64,000 nucleotides of DNA from Stomoxys calcitrans. Taxonomy: Eukaryota > Arthropoda > Insecta > Diptera > Muscidae. Shown here piece by piece: positions 1-10,779 of the stretch. Location of the stretch: positions 70,789,227-70,853,226 of the forward strand of contig NC_081556.1 of the NCBI RefSeq assembly GCF_963082655.1. Reading direction: 5' to 3'. Position 1 is the stretch's first letter, and every line of letters begins with the position of its first letter. Below the pieces are notes generated by a model, which saw nothing but the letters and a program-made list of their open reading frames with translations, did not search any database and was not told the origin of the DNA. A program made the position numbers and the translations under genes.

Positions 1-957
1 CTGAGACCCCACAAAGTATATGTATTCTTGATCGTCGCGACATTTTATGTCGATCTAGCCATGTCCGCCCGTCTGTCCGTCCGTCCGTCTGTCTATCTGC
101 CGAAAGCACGGTATCTTCCGAAGGAGTAAAGCTAGCCGCTTGAAATTTTAGTGTAGGTCGGTACTTCTTATTAGTGTAGGTCGGTTGGTATTGTAAATGG
201 GCCATATCGGTCCATGTTTTGATATAGCTGCCATATAAACCGATCTTGGGTCTTGACTTCTTGTGCCTCTAGAGTGCGCAATTTTTATCCGATTGGAATG
301 AAATTTTGCACGACGTGTTCTGTTATGATATCCAACAACTGTGCCAAGTATGGTTCAAATCGGTTCATAACCTGATATAGCTGCCATATAAACCGATCTC
401 TGGTCTTGACTTCTTGAGCCTCTAGAGTGCGCAATTCTTATCCGATTGGAATGAAATTTCGCATGACGTATTTTATTCTTACTTTTAACAACTGTATCAA
501 ATAAGGTTCAAATCGGTTCATAACCCGATATAGCTGCCATTAAAGCCAATTTGGGATCTTGACTTCTTGAGCCTCTAAAGGTCGCAATTATTATCCGATT
601 TGCCTGAAATTTTGTACGACGGATTCTCCCATGACCATCAACATACGTGTTTATTATGGTCTGAATCGGTCTATAGCCCGATACAGCTCCCATATAAATC
701 GATCTCTCTATTTTACTTCTTGAGCCCCCAAAGGGCGCAATTCTTATTGAATTGACCGACATTTTACACAGATCTCCAACATATAATTTAATTGTGGTCC
801 AAACCGGACTATATCTTGATATAGCAGAGCAAATCTTTTCTTATATCCAGTTTTGCCTAAGAAGAGATGCCGGGAAAAGAACTCGACAAATGCGATCCAT
901 GGTGGAGGGTATATAAGATTCGGCCCGGCCGAACTTAGCACGCTTTTACTTGTAAGA
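1..957 (-). repeat. D-element, subfamily A, left end cut by window
   Basis: Interspersed non-coding element in reverse orientation. Its 5' end is at high coordinate (rc AAGTAAAAGCGTGCTAAGTT, then the hairpin TTCGGCCGGGCCGAA and TATACCCTCCACCATGG). Near position 60-120 it carries a (GTCY)n tract (GTCCGTCCGTCCGTCTGTC) followed by the conserved 'ggagtaaagctag' block. In between are units beginning GATATAGCTGCCATATAAAC at 221, 374, 527 and 680, exactly 153 bp apart. The terminal GGTATAC hairpin would lie left of base 1. The (GTCY)n tract and central tandem repeats recall Drosophila mini-me/DINE-1 (Helentron-type) non-autonomous elements; that link is inference. Confidence 0.8.
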
Positions 958-972
958 GTTTACCTTATAGTT

Positions 973-1076
973 TTTTAGAGCGCACAACAAGCCGATTACT
1001 GACTTAGGTGAATGTCCATAATGGCAAGGGTCGGATTAATATCTGCACCCTCTTTTCAACCTAACCTAACCTAACC
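973..1076 (+). repeat. 3' tail of a LINE, (CCTAA)n end
   Basis: About 100 bp running from 'gagcgcacaacaagccg' to 'ttttcaacctaacctaac'. The same segment recurs inverted at 7028-7125, and its last 45 bp end the LINE Q relic near 60095. I read it as a severely 5'-truncated LINE 3' end terminating in CCTAA repeats. Confidence 0.65.
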
Positions 1077-1419
1077 TTGTCTGCTGATACTCAATAAAAA
1101 ATTTTTAACTTTTGTATCCGCTATCATCATTGCACAGCTCACTAATTAGTGAGTAGTTGGAAACAAGCAATCTTTTAGAGGGCTTAGCATACGGATGATA
1201 TAGCTTTGGCCAGCTTCGAAATCGCGATCTCCATAGCCTGTCCATTGCATTTATAGCACACCACACATGCCTTAACTTTTTAAAAAGGTTTTCACATTGC
1301 TTGCTATTCTAAATGGAGGAAAGGGAAATCCAACAGTAAAATGAAACCACCAAAATGAAGAGTAGCGCAAAAACAAAAACATTATCAAATTATAGAAAAT
1401 TCGAAAAACTTTTATTCTA
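1077..1419. other. Unassigned intergenic or intronic DNA
   Basis: A+T-rich sequence with no motif, repeat or open frame I can support. It ends at the TA target dinucleotide of the adjoining MITE. Confidence 0.5.
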
Positions 1420-1655
1420 TTGGGTTGCCCAAAAAGTAATTGCGGTTTTTTAAAAGAAAGTAAATGCATTTTTAATAAAACTTAGAATGAACTTTAATCA
1501 AATATACATTTTTTACACTTTTTTTCTAAAGCAAGCTAAAAGTAACAGCTGATAACTGACAGAAGAAAGAATGCAATTACAGAGTCACAAGCTGTGAAAA
1601 AAATTGTCAACATCGACTATATGAAAAATCCGCAATTACTTTTTAGGCAACCCAA
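1420..1655. mobile_element. mariner-type MITE, 236 bp
   Basis: Terminal inverted repeats start TTGGGTTGCCCAAAAAGTAA and end in its reverse complement with one mismatch (TTTTTAGGCAACCCAA). The element is flanked on both sides by TA (1418-1419 and 1656-1657), the Tc1/mariner target duplication. The interior has no coding capacity. A second copy sits at 12413-12649 with its interior inverted relative to this one. Confidence 0.92.
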
Positions 1656-1821
1656 TATATGCCCCTAAAATTAAAAGATAAGACGGCATTTTCAACTCTT
1701 TTCTTAAGGCTATTTTCAACGTTTTACCATCTAAAAACAGCAGAAAAAGCACTTCGTGCCGGACAAAAATTGTGCCTTCTACAGTCTTAATAGGTTAAAT
1801 CGGATGAATGTTATATAACAG

Positions 1822-2140
1822 CTATAATCCCTCGAACTTGATAGTAAACATGGTCGTTAAAATTGTATTTGGCCGACGGCCATAAAATAGTTCCGCTGGC
1901 GATTTAATTGTATATGTGTTTGGCGTTGATCTGTATGTTTCCAAGCACTTGTATAAGCCGTGTTCATAATATGGTTGTTCTTTAAATATCTTGTTAAAAG
2001 CTGGCTTGAAGGTTCGAACGAAACAGCTGAACGTCCATTTAAAGCTGAATGAAGTGGATTTGTTGTCATATGTTCAATAGCGTTTGCTTGTTAATTTCGA
2101 TGACGTGTATTGTGTACCATTATCACAGTTAAGTTCAAAT
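1822..2140 (-). pseudogene. Ty3/gypsy integrase core relic
   Basis: Reading the minus strand, the integrase core appears in order: the block CDNGTQYTS around the second catalytic Asp near 2110-2135, then in a shifted frame HMTTNPLHSALNG, then back in the first frame FVRTFKPAF and YRSTPNTYTIKSPAELFYGR near 1880-1960. It ends at a TAG at 1822-1824. Two frameshifts and a stop after the first block make it a dead fragment. No reverse transcriptase or clear LTR pair adjoins it; sequence at 2160-2345 could be LTR remnant but lacks a partner. The motif spacing fits Ty3/gypsy rather than copia integrases. Confidence 0.75.
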
Positions 2141-3064
2141 CGTATAGTTGATCGATCCCTAATGTATATTTACATTCGTGCGCGAACGTACCATTTACGT
2201 CGATGTCATTGACACCTAGCGAGTAACTAAGCCACCTTCCCCGTCCTGATCGTTTGTTTGTTTTTAAGTTGGCACTCGTTCAAAAGACGGCGATCTACCA
2301 ACATCGAATTGTTCAAAACTAATACTGTTTACTACAATAAATAGCCAAAAGCTACGTTCAGATTAGTCACATATTTGAACCAATTTTTTTGTTGTGCGAT
2401 CAGTTCATCTTTTGAAAATGACAGCGAGACGCTTTCATATGACTCAGTGTACTGCGAGAAATTTCTCATATCTCACTGTAGCGGCGATGAATTCGAGATC
2501 AAAGTACTCCCAATCACTGAATGTTGGTTTTTTTTCAAAAATTATCTACTCGGCATCAACTTGTTCGTTTTACCCTATTTTCAGTGTCTCGCACTTCAGT
2601 GGTCTTGAAATACATCATGTGGATCAGCGTTCACGAAATCAGCAAAAACAGTTACCAATGAATGGTTTTGTGCAGGCCTTCCAGTAGTCCAGGCCACTAG
2701 TTCCACTTTTGTTAACATTCATTTCAACTGGTGAATTTGTCATTAGAGTAACCAGTTGACCCTGGAACTAGTACTTCTGCTAATTCCAACAAACTGGTTC
2801 CGTAATTGATTTCTTTTGACATTTATCAATGTTTGATAATATTTTTTTATTTATCTGCTTGCTCTCGGGTTTTTCTTCATCACTAGTCCTTATTAAAAAA
2901 TGTTGTTACTTTTGTCAGTGGTCGACGAGGAGATTTGAACTCATTACCTTATGTTTGGTAGTCTTCTACGCATCCTCTAGCATACCGACATCACTTTGTT
3001 AATGATGGAATAACGCAATAAGCATAACCGCACAGCTATAAACTTCTCAATAAAATTAAATTTA
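2141..3064. other. Mostly unassigned; possible LTR remnant and tRNA-like head
   Basis: Contains sequence adjoining the integrase relic (2160-2345) that might be a retroelement end, overlapping chance frames at 2375-2690, and a tRNA-like stretch. On the minus strand at about 2925-2995 there is a B-box-like GAGTTCAAATCTC preceded by an A-box-like stretch, consistent with a decayed tRNA-derived SINE head. Nothing else is recognisable. Confidence 0.35.
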
Positions 3065-3776
3065 AACAAGTTATAGTCCGATTCAGACCATAAATGAATG
3101 CTGAATATTGTAGAAGTCATTGTGTAATATTTCAGTTCATTCGGATAAGAATTGCGCCTTGTAGGGGCTCAAGAAGCAAAATCGGGAGATAGGTGTATAT
3201 GGGAGCTGTGTCAAGCTATTGATCGATTCAGACCATATTAGACACGTATGTTGAAGGTCATGAGAAAAGCCGTTGTACAATATTTCTGCCAAATCGGGTG
3301 ACAATTGCGCCCCCGAGATCGGTTTATATGGCAGTTATATCAGTTTATCAACCGATTTCAATCATACTACACACAGCTGTTGGAAGTTATACCAAAACAC
3401 TACGTGCAAAATTTCAGTCAAATCGGACGAGAATTACGCCCTCCAGAGGCTCAAGAAGTCAATACCCATGATCGGTTTATATCAAAACATGGACCGGCAG
3501 CTATATCAAAACATGGACCGATTTGACCCATTTACAATCCCAACTGACCTACACTAATAAAAAGTATTTGTGCAAAATTTCAAGCGCCTAGCTTTACTCC
3601 TTCGAAAGTTAGCGTGCTTTCGACAGACAGACGGACGTACATGGCTAGATCGACTTAAAATGACATGACGACCAAGAATATATATACTTTATGGGGTCTC
3701 AGACGCATATTTCGAGGTGTTACAAACAGAATGACGAAATTAGTATACCCCCATCCTATGGCGGAGGGTATACAAA
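3065..3776 (+). repeat. D-element, subfamily A, 5' truncated
   Basis: Forward orientation. It begins inside the tandem units (rows of 'tatatgggagctgt' and 'gttatatcagttta') and runs through 'ggagtaaagctag' reversed, the (GTCY)n-type tract, 'atatatatactttatgggg', and ends in the terminal hairpin GTATACCCCCATCC/GGCGGAGGGTATAC. The 5' TTCGGCCGGGCCGAA end is missing. Confidence 0.75.
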
Positions 3777-5073
3777 ATTGTAGAAATCACTTAAACATTT
3801 TTTTTTTTAATGTGGTATACATAAAAAAAACAACATATCTTAAAATTTTGCGTAATTAGGAACTTCAGAGACAAAATTTAGCTTTTAAAGTTAGCTACTG
3901 AACTAGATGACGGTGCCACCTGGTTATTAGCTGGACAACTGGGCTTTGATGGATATGTTTGAAGACTATACATAAAGGGTTAAGAATTTTCCTCTCATAC
4001 AAAGTTTTTTAAAACCATTGAAATTTTATGACAGCTAGGGTATATTCGCTACATTCATTTTAAGTAACTCTTTATCCAAGTGGCCTTAATTTATTTTCCA
4101 GCTGAATTTGTTGTTTGTTAAATCTTCTTTCAAAAGTTCATATATAGTTTAAATGGAATTTTCAATTTTGCGAATATATATGCGGTGATTTTTACTTGCT
4201 CTTGTAACAGACACGCGTGTTCTTATAAATTAGTTTGTAGAAAAGTTTTGGGATTTTCGTTTTCCTTTCCTTTCAGTAGAAGCTTCATTTTTTTTTTTTG
4301 TTTATTATCGCGTTAAATTGATGTTACTCAGTGTTGTTTGCTCTTTTTAACCTTGTGGAAGGGAGCGGCGCTACACCGATGAGGACGAAGCAAGTTGATA
4401 ATTGTGGGAGGATGAAAAGCAGAGAAGAAGCATTGAACTCGAGTCATAAATAAAAATTTTTCTGTGACCCCAAACGTACACACGTTGCTGGTCGTATACG
4501 TTATGGGTATTAACTTGATGGCTTGCTATTGGTGGTTGTTGGTGGTATGTACTAATGGAGCCACGATTTGTTTGGTGTTGTTTCAGCAACACCAACTTTG
4601 CCCACGCACAAACATCAATACAGGCACTTTTCCATTAGCATCGGCGGCTTTGCATAGTAGTTCGAATGAGGGATTTTAATGCCGGATATTTCCTTAACGC
4701 CCCTATGTTCACAGCATAACAGCAAAGCATTAGGCAGTTTTATTAGTTCTCTTAAATAGCTTAAATAGTCTAATTAGTAAATTATAGGATTTGTAGAGCT
4801 GTAAGCCCCCTGGCACCTAAGCATTAAAAAAGCTTAAAATATATGAAATTAGATACGTGTCATTATCGTAATGCATCTGTGCTATTAGAACATTGCACAA
4901 TCGACAAGGTAGAAGCATTTCAACAATGACAACATCGACATTTTATCATGTTTTTGCCTTGGAGTTCATACAGAATGGGAAAAAGTGGAACCTTCTGTAG
5001 GCACAACAAGAAATTCATCTAGAGGGGAATTATAACTCAATCCATCAAGTCAAAATATTAGTCCTATGTACCA
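3777..5073. other. Unassigned DNA
   Basis: About 1.3 kb, A+T-rich, with homopolymer runs (for example poly-T near 4290). Open frames at 4371-4679 overlap on both strands and match nothing I know. No splice-flanked exon was seen. Confidence 0.45.
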
Positions 5074-5520
5074 TCAGGATGCCAATTTAAAATATCGCTC
5101 AATATGGGAATAATTGTGTGTGGCTTGTGGGCCGTCCTGTTGGAAGCACATGTCCTCCAAGTCCATATCATTCAATTGGGTCCAAAAATATTCTGTTACC
5201 ATTGAACGGTAGCGATTCTAATTCACAGTAACGTTCCGGTCTTGATCATCACTGAAGAAGTACGGCCCAACAACGCCGCCAGCCCATAAGCCACGACAAA
5301 CGGTAATTTTTTCGGGATGCAATGATGACTCATGGCGTACGTGTAGATTGCTGTTCGACCAATAGCGCATATTTTGCTTATTGATGAAGCCATTCAACCA
5401 GAAATGCTCCTTATCGCCGAAGATGATTTTTCGACGAAAACCATGAGGCCTCATAATTTCCGTAGTGAATGTTAATAATTTCGACTCGATGTTGGCTTAT
5501 ACATCTTTCCAAGAAATTGC
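5074..5520 (-). pseudogene. mariner-like transposase relic
   Basis: Minus-strand remains of a Tc1/mariner transposase. The 5' end carries an N-terminal helix-turn-helix start (QHRVEIINIHYGN, near 5460-5490), fused by deletion to the catalytic core: HFWLNGFINKQNMRYW, then LHPEKITVCRGLWAGGVVGP, then DRNVTVN. A TAG breaks the frame at that point, after which NRYRSMVTEYFW and DMCFQQDG (second catalytic Asp region) continue in the same frame down to a stop at 5074. The middle of the protein and the C-terminus with the last catalytic residue are missing. No TIRs were found. Confidence 0.85.
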
Positions 5521-5599
5521 AAACCTTACTGAAGAGAAGTGTCAAAAGAGCGGCAAAAAATATGGCTATCTACTTTTGTAGCGTCCCTGCAAAAAGCCC

Positions 5600-5695
5600 A
5601 GTTTATAGGTTATATATAGGTCCCATATCAAGGTATTATAAACGAAATGACGAAAATAGTATACCCCCAACCAATGGTGCAGGGTATAATAAAAA
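5600..5695 (+). repeat. D-element 3' end fragment
   Basis: 'tataggtcccatatcaaggtattataaacgaaatgacg' followed by the terminal hairpin 'gtatacccccaaccaatggtgcagggtat'. Only the last ~95 bp of a subfamily A element survives. Confidence 0.65.
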
Positions 5696-5875
5696 ATTTA
5701 ATTGTGTAGCTAATGAAAAAACAATACGAATAGGGACATAATTCCACCGGGTAAATAACCAATGGGCGGTAAGCACCTCAAACGAAATTTTCGTTGCCAT
5801 AAGAAATGCATTGACATATCCTAAGTGAAATTTTCGGTTTGCTTTGTGTTGCAGTGTGACTTTGAAAGCATTGGA

Positions 5876-5901
5876 TATATATATATATATATTTTTTTTT
5901 T
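5876..5901. repeat. (TA)n microsatellite with poly-T
   Basis: A short run of TA dinucleotides followed by twelve or so T residues. Confidence 0.9.
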
Positions 5902-6045
5902 TTACTGTAAGAAAACTATTGCTATGATAATTTTTTGCACCATGTAATGGATTCATTTCTACAAAATAACGCTTAATTTTGATAAAGGCGTCGTTTATCA
6001 GCAAGAAAGTGTGGCTTAATGATTTCGTAAATATCGAACTTACAA

Positions 6046-6140
6046 CTAAGTATTCGTATTTTGAGCTTTGTTCGACTTGAGGCACAATCCGGAGTGGCTA
6101 TTCCGTTTGCTGTTGGTCCATGTAGCGTTTGAAGCAAAAT
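6046..6140 (-). CDS. Probable last exon (C-terminal tail) of host membrane-protein gene
   Basis: Candidate terminal exon. On the minus strand the acceptor is 'tttcgagtccag' followed by ATTTTGCTTC. The phase-1 G carried over from the exon at 7595-7645 completes GAT, and the frame stays open for 31 residues (starting DFASNATWTNSKRNSHSG) to TAG at 6046-6048. The tail is hydrophilic and rich in Ser, Asn and Lys, as expected for a cytoplasmic end of a single-pass membrane protein. The acceptor has only a modest pyrimidine tract and no AATAAA was noticed downstream, so this is the weakest of the four exons. The true last exon could lie elsewhere, including left of the window. Confidence 0.42.
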
Positions 6141-6489
6141 CTGGACTCGAAATGTATAAATCACAGGTCCGTTTCAGTGCATGGAGTGGTGCACTTTTGG
6201 ACATACTCTGGCTTAGACATGATTTGAGAGTTTAGTTCTACTGACTATGTTGCTGAATGCTGCGCCAACGTAATCGGAATTGGGTTACATTTGACTATGG
6301 CTTTTTGATGTCTCCCATGCGCCCAGACATGACATATTGCGGTGCGAGATGGGGTGGAATAGCTTCCAGCAGAGCAGATAGAAGTTTCGGAACATCTATG
6401 AAGATAATTCCACCTGATTTATGGGTGATTGGACCATTGGATGAGGGGTGATTATTGCCATTGAATGAGGGGGGTCTGGTAAACGAAAT

Positions 6490-6745
6490 ATCCTCTTGCC
6501 GTATCTTCCATCTTCCGCACCAAACGATGCGGATTGTGTCACCCTCAGAGAAGGCATTAATTTCCTTGTCACACTCCAAGATTGTTCGTGACCTGGTTGT
6601 TATTGCCCTGATGCCCAGTTTACTGTCCGTAAAGTTGTTCACACTCGACGTCACTCACGCATTCCGTGAGCTCTGCCCGCAGGATAGTATTATAATCAGG
6701 CAGTCGGAACACATCTCAGTTCCAAGGTAGACTCCCAGGTGAATG
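6490..6745 (-). pseudogene. LINE Q RNase H fragment
   Basis: Minus-strand fragment of the RNase H domain of a non-LTR retrotransposon. It reads VNNFTDSKLGIRAITTRSRT with the catalytic-type Asp in FTDSK, then INAFSEGDTIRIVW. Upstream, broken pieces correspond to the CFRLPDHNT block seen in the copy at 39600-40622. The DDLAVKARGLPS block is missing because the homology ends after IRIVW. Confidence 0.8.
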
Positions 6746-6889
6746 TATTTACAAGCGTGATAATAGGTAATTTTTCAATGACTTTGAATAACTGCAAACA
6801 AAACATCTGCTAAATTATTTTCTGCGCTTTTTAATAACAATATACACCCAAAATTACCACATATGCGTTACAATATCTAATTTCTATAC

Positions 6890-7024
6890 AGACTCACGTA
6901 TTACTATTTTTGGTCAATTGTGATATCACAGAAACCATAGACCTGGCCTCTGGGTGGAATCGAACCCACGACCCCAGACTGGTAATCCGAGTTGGCTACC
7001 AACTATACTACCTGGTGGTTTAAA
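6890..7024 (-). mobile_element. tRNA-derived SINE, family S2
   Basis: Minus strand has a tRNA-like head with A box 'agtatagttggtagcc' and B box GGGTTCGATTCC, then a short body ('ggtttctgtgatatcacaa', 'gtgagtctgta') shared with the plus-strand copy at 31055-31218. Body matches, but not identity, show an old family. It abuts the inverted LINE tail at 7028-7125. Confidence 0.7.
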
Positions 7025-7027
7025 GCA

Positions 7028-7125
7028 TTAGGTTAGGTTGAAAAGAGGGTGTGGATATAAATCCGCCCCATGCAACTATGGACATACACCTAAGCCAGTA
7101 ATCGGCTTGTTGTACGCTCTAAATA
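7028..7125 (-). repeat. 3' tail of a LINE, inverted copy
   Basis: Reverse complement matches 973-1076 along its length ('gagcgtacaacaagccgattact' through 'ttttcaacctaacctaa'). Confidence 0.65.
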
Positions 7126-7594
7126 CTTAAAGAAAAACAAAGTTACCTCGAAAAAGAAAATCTAAGTTGGAAATGCTTAATTGTTTTCCATTTAAATCAT
7201 TATAGAAAATAAATTTCAAATAATTTTTTGTATAATTAGCAATATGCAATCACTGTGCCCCACAATCGTTTTCTGTGAACGTGTTTTAAGCGATGCGAAT
7301 AAGGAAACTACCAAAAATGAAAAACTTATACCAACAATCTAACGTGGTTGCTATGAACACAACCAAATGTAAAAGGGAAACGGAAACCAAACTTTTAAAA
7401 TCTAGCCAAAAATATTACAACAGTTTTGAGTTGTGATTATTCCCACTTTCATTTTATATGAGTAGGTAAAGTCGGCGAAGTAGTTTCGTTAAAAAAGAAA
7501 GCAAAGATTGCCTTGCTTTTTGTTTCTTTCTTTTCTCAGTTCAAAAAATAAAGTTTAGATCTTGTGGGGAAATTGCTAATTAAACTCTACTTAC

Positions 7595-7645
7595 CGTCTG
7601 GGTTAATTTTAGTAGTGCCACTTGAAGGATTCAAATACAAATAGA
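7595..7645 (-). CDS. Internal 51-bp exon of host membrane-protein gene
   Basis: Short exon with strong splice sites on the minus strand: acceptor 'ttattccatttcag' and donor 'gtaagtag'. Joined to the C left by the 19533-19671 exon it reads LYLYLNPSSGTTKINPD with no stop, ending in phase 1. It continues the transmembrane helix end (…ATVW|LYLYL) into a polar juxtamembrane stretch, which is what the preceding exon calls for. Its length is a multiple of three and both boundaries are phase 1, so skipping it would keep the frame. The product is not recognised. Confidence 0.65.
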
Positions 7646-7734
7646 CTGAAATGGAATAAAAAAATAGAGAGTAGAAGTATAAGTTGAAACGATTTAAAAA
7701 ATAAAAGAATATAATGACATTGACAAGTATAACT

Positions 7735-7900
7735 GAAACCTCGTACTTTTTCACCCACTACCATAGGTAGCACATCGAAATATTGATTTGGTACCTCATA
7801 GCCATGTCCGTCGATCTGTTGAAATCACGACTGCGGTCGAACGAATAAAGATAACCAATTGAAACTTTGCACACAACTCGAACAACTGGGTGCTGAACTG
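7735..7900 (-). repeat. Decayed D-element fragment
   Basis: Reverse orientation: 'cccactaccataggtagcacatcgaaatattg', then 'gccatgtccgtcgatctg', then 'aactttgcacacaa'. These are recognisable positions of the 3' third of a D-element with several deletions. Confidence 0.55.
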
Positions 7901-7904
7901 GTTT

Positions 7905-8943
7905 TACCGAAGTTTAGTAGTATGCTACGTTCAACTTCTGACCACCATAAGGCTGCTGCATGCCTTATACTACTAATGCCCTATTGGACTCCCCTATTGA
8001 AATCGTCGAATAAGTGTTTGTATTGAAATCATTAAAACCTAATACGGCGCCTGGCGATGATGGCATTCTATAAGTAGGCGCCCGCCAGTTTTGTAAGGGA
8101 AATCCTATACACAAAGATATTTTTGAATGAACAAATCCTCCCTAATCCTCTATCGATTTAGCTACCACTTTTTAAAAAAGTTTCGTTATCCGACCCATTT
8201 CCAGTAAGTTCAGTATTGTTTTCGCTTTATTTGAATGATTTCCAGGCGGTTGTAATATTGCAGGGACAAACATAAAAATATTATTATATTCAGATGATAT
8301 AGTATTACTATCAGACTCCCCATGCGAAATACAAACTATAATTAACTACCCATATAAGTATTGTCTAACCTGGCATTTGAATGTTAATCAAGAAAAATTG
8401 AAAATAATGATTTTTCGCACTGGTACTAGAGTCTCAAAAACCATTCCTGGGATTATGGTAAGGACTTATGGAAATAGTAAACAGCTACAAATATCTTGGA
8501 GTTGAGCTAACCTACACCATATCGTTTATAAAATATTTGAAAAACAAATAAAACACTGCAAAACTTGCTACAAACTCGACTTGGTTCAATTACACAAGAT
8601 ATTCGAAAGCGATGACCAGAAGTTCAAAGTTCCATGATTTGTACCCTGAACTCGACTACGATACAGCGCCCACTCTTATTGATCAGCTTTCATCGCAAGC
8701 AACAAGCCAATTAATCACAGCAAGAGGTGGTCATTTTGCACTGTATGCAATTTGGATTCTGATGAAAATACTTATTATTTTATCGGTATCTGTCCCATTT
8801 ACAGCCAATTTAAATTTAAATATCTCGGAAAACTTTTTCTTAGTATGGACGAAGTGATCGTATTATTAAATGGTCTAAATTTTCCATCTCTATACAATTA
8901 TATCGAAGCATCGCTCAATTATAGACAACTTATTGTAAATTAA
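7905..8943 (+). pseudogene. Non-LTR reverse transcriptase relic with C-terminal Cys motif
   Basis: Plus-strand fragments in order: LKPNTAPGDDGI (RT domain 1-2 region) near 8030; VSPILFSLYLNDFQAVV near 8200; the catalytic box LLYSDDIVLLSDSP (usual F/YADD, here SDD) near 8285-8330; LTWHLNVNQEKLKIMIF near 8370. Frameshifts follow, then a terminal stretch with CTVCNLDSDENTYYFIGICP near 8740-8800, a zinc-knuckle-like Cys motif in which the usual His is Tyr, and the frame ends at 8943. The N-terminal endonuclease is absent. The C-terminal pattern fits non-LTR elements without RNase H. Several stops and frameshifts make it inactive. Confidence 0.78.
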
Positions 8944-9159
8944 TTTATGATTGAATAATAAGTAAACTAGAAATATCCACTGTTCTCCAATTTAGGATCC
9001 TAACGCCATAAAAAACGGATGTGTTACCTGATTTCGCTGAAACAGTGATTTGTATAAGAGTTCACGGCACCTGAATCATATATGATTCAGACTATCTTAT
9101 ATTTGGATATAACTACGGATATGGCAGCGGAGTGTTAATGACATAAGAAATATATTTGG

Positions 9160-9186
9160 TGGTGGGTATCCAAAGTTCGGCACGAT
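9160..9186 (-). repeat. D-element 5' tip
   Basis: 'ggtggtgggtatccaaagttcgg' is the reverse complement of the subfamily B start (CCGAACTTTGGATACCCACC). Only this tip remains, directly beside the CTGCTG-motif element. Confidence 0.5.
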
Positions 9187-9900
9187 CGACCAAATTTGTT
9201 ATTCAAAACAGCAAAAATGTTTGCTAAAACAGCAGTTTTTGTCTGCTGAAAATGTTAAAGCAGACATTATTGCTGTTTCAGCAAATATAGGCCTGCTGTA
9301 TTAGCAAACATTTTCTACTGCTATTTCAACTAACAATTTAGAAAAGTGATTTGTGTTGAGTACACAAGTCTGCTGAAAAAATTTGAGTGCAACTTTTTAT
9401 GGTTGCCTGTTACTTGTTTTTATTAGAATTTTTTTTTAGATATTTTTTGGAAGAGATCTTAATTTGTGATCTAATTTGTATCTAATTTGTGAAATATTAC
9501 TGTAAAGAAGCTACCTGATCCATCTATTGGTATACATTTCGAAATTTGGCTATGCTAGCTCACATTTTTTGTTATTGTACTACCAATGTGCACATGACTG
9601 GCATTGCCTTTTGTATTTAAATTTAAAGAAAAAAGGTTATGGAAAAAAGTATACATTCAGTGGTGATTATAAACATCCACTGAGACACACATTTACATAT
9701 GTGTTTTATTTTTTATTCTAACATTCCCTTCATAATTAAGCAGCAGTCATTTTCAGCAAACAAAAGACTTTTCAACTGTCCGCCTGCTACTCTGAAATTG
9801 CAGTACTACTGCTGTAATAGCAGAACTAATGTTATAGTAGCGGCAAAATTTACTACTTATATTCATCAGACGGAGTTTGCTATTTTCAGCAAACTTTATT
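9187..9900 (+). repeat. CTGCTG-motif element, copy 1
   Basis: Two motif-dense ends flank an A+T-rich core. The left end (9200-9345) strings together variants of 'cagcaaaaatgtttgctaaaacagcag' and 'tgctgtttcagcaaa', which are short imperfect palindromes. The right end (9735-9900) repeats 'aagcagcagtcattttcagcaaac' and 'ctgctgtaatagcag'. Both ends recur, inverted and in the mirrored order, at 52330-52520 and 50135-50270, which shows they belong to one element. There is no ORF of note and no family I can name. Confidence 0.65.
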
Positions 9901-10039
9901 CTATGAGTTTTGGGTTTTTTGTTGGACCTTCGTTTAAGCTAGCTTTCTACACCAGGAGAAAAAATTAATTATTCCCAGGATATAATCGCTGATGATTGAT
10001 TCCTTGGCGATAAGTGTAGAATTACACTAGTATAGATAA

Positions 10040-10700
10040 TATTTATTACACTCATAGACATTTTTTAGTAAAAACAGCACAAATATTTATTGGAGAAGTG
10101 GTGTGGAATTCATTGTGCCGAATTTCAGACAAATCGGATAAGAAACGCAGCCTATAGTGGCTCAACAAATAAAATCGGAAAATCTGTTTATATGGGTCAC
10201 ATACAAATACACTGGGAAAATTGGTTGAGTGTATGTTAACAAGGTGCAATTTTTAGATATGTTTTTGCACATTCGTAATCTACTCGACAATACCTTTCAT
10301 TTGATGATAGGTCCTTAAAATGGCATCGCTAAATAAAGTAGCATAATTTTTCTAAAAACGTGGCACACGCTATATAAGCGTAAAGTTCGGCTAAGCCGAT
10401 TCGTATATGCCCTCCACTATGAACTCCAAGTTCTCTGGACGATTCCTCTCAATTTGGTGACCATGCCATGCTTATTAAAGGCCATAATGGTACATCATAT
10501 GGACAATTTCAGCCAAATTAAATAACGATTTGGTCTCCAGCAGCTCAAGACTTAAACCGCTCTCTAGCGGCTCATGAAGTCAAGATCCCAGATCGGTTTA
10601 TGTGGCACCTATATCCGGTTATGGACTATACATTGCACAGTTATTGGCAGTCATAACAAAACACGTCAGGCTAAATTACAGCCAAATCGCATAAGAATTC
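10040..10700 (+). repeat. D-element fragments, subfamily A
   Basis: A first piece (10100-10200) carries 'tgtgccgaatttcagacaaatcgga' and 'aaaatctgtttatatgggtc'. From about 10385 a second copy starts with a decayed 5' end ('aaagttcggctaagccgattcg', 'tatgccctccactatgaac'), followed by 1.5 tandem units ('gatcggtttatgtggcacctatatcc'). The 3' hairpin end is missing. Confidence 0.6.
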
Positions 10701-10779
10701 AAATAATTTTCCAGATGTAAGACCTTTTTATTTAAAGTTGGTTCAGGCGCACAGTGTGGTTCAAGTGGTGTTCAACCGG

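Noticed and set aside
2375..2690. Two overlapping plus-strand frames
   Set aside because: No recognisable motif in either frame; likely chance frames beside the integrase relic.
5636..6085. 149-codon minus-strand frame over the candidate last exon
   Set aside because: It runs through a (TA)n/poly-T tract and a D-element tip in a different frame from the spliced product.
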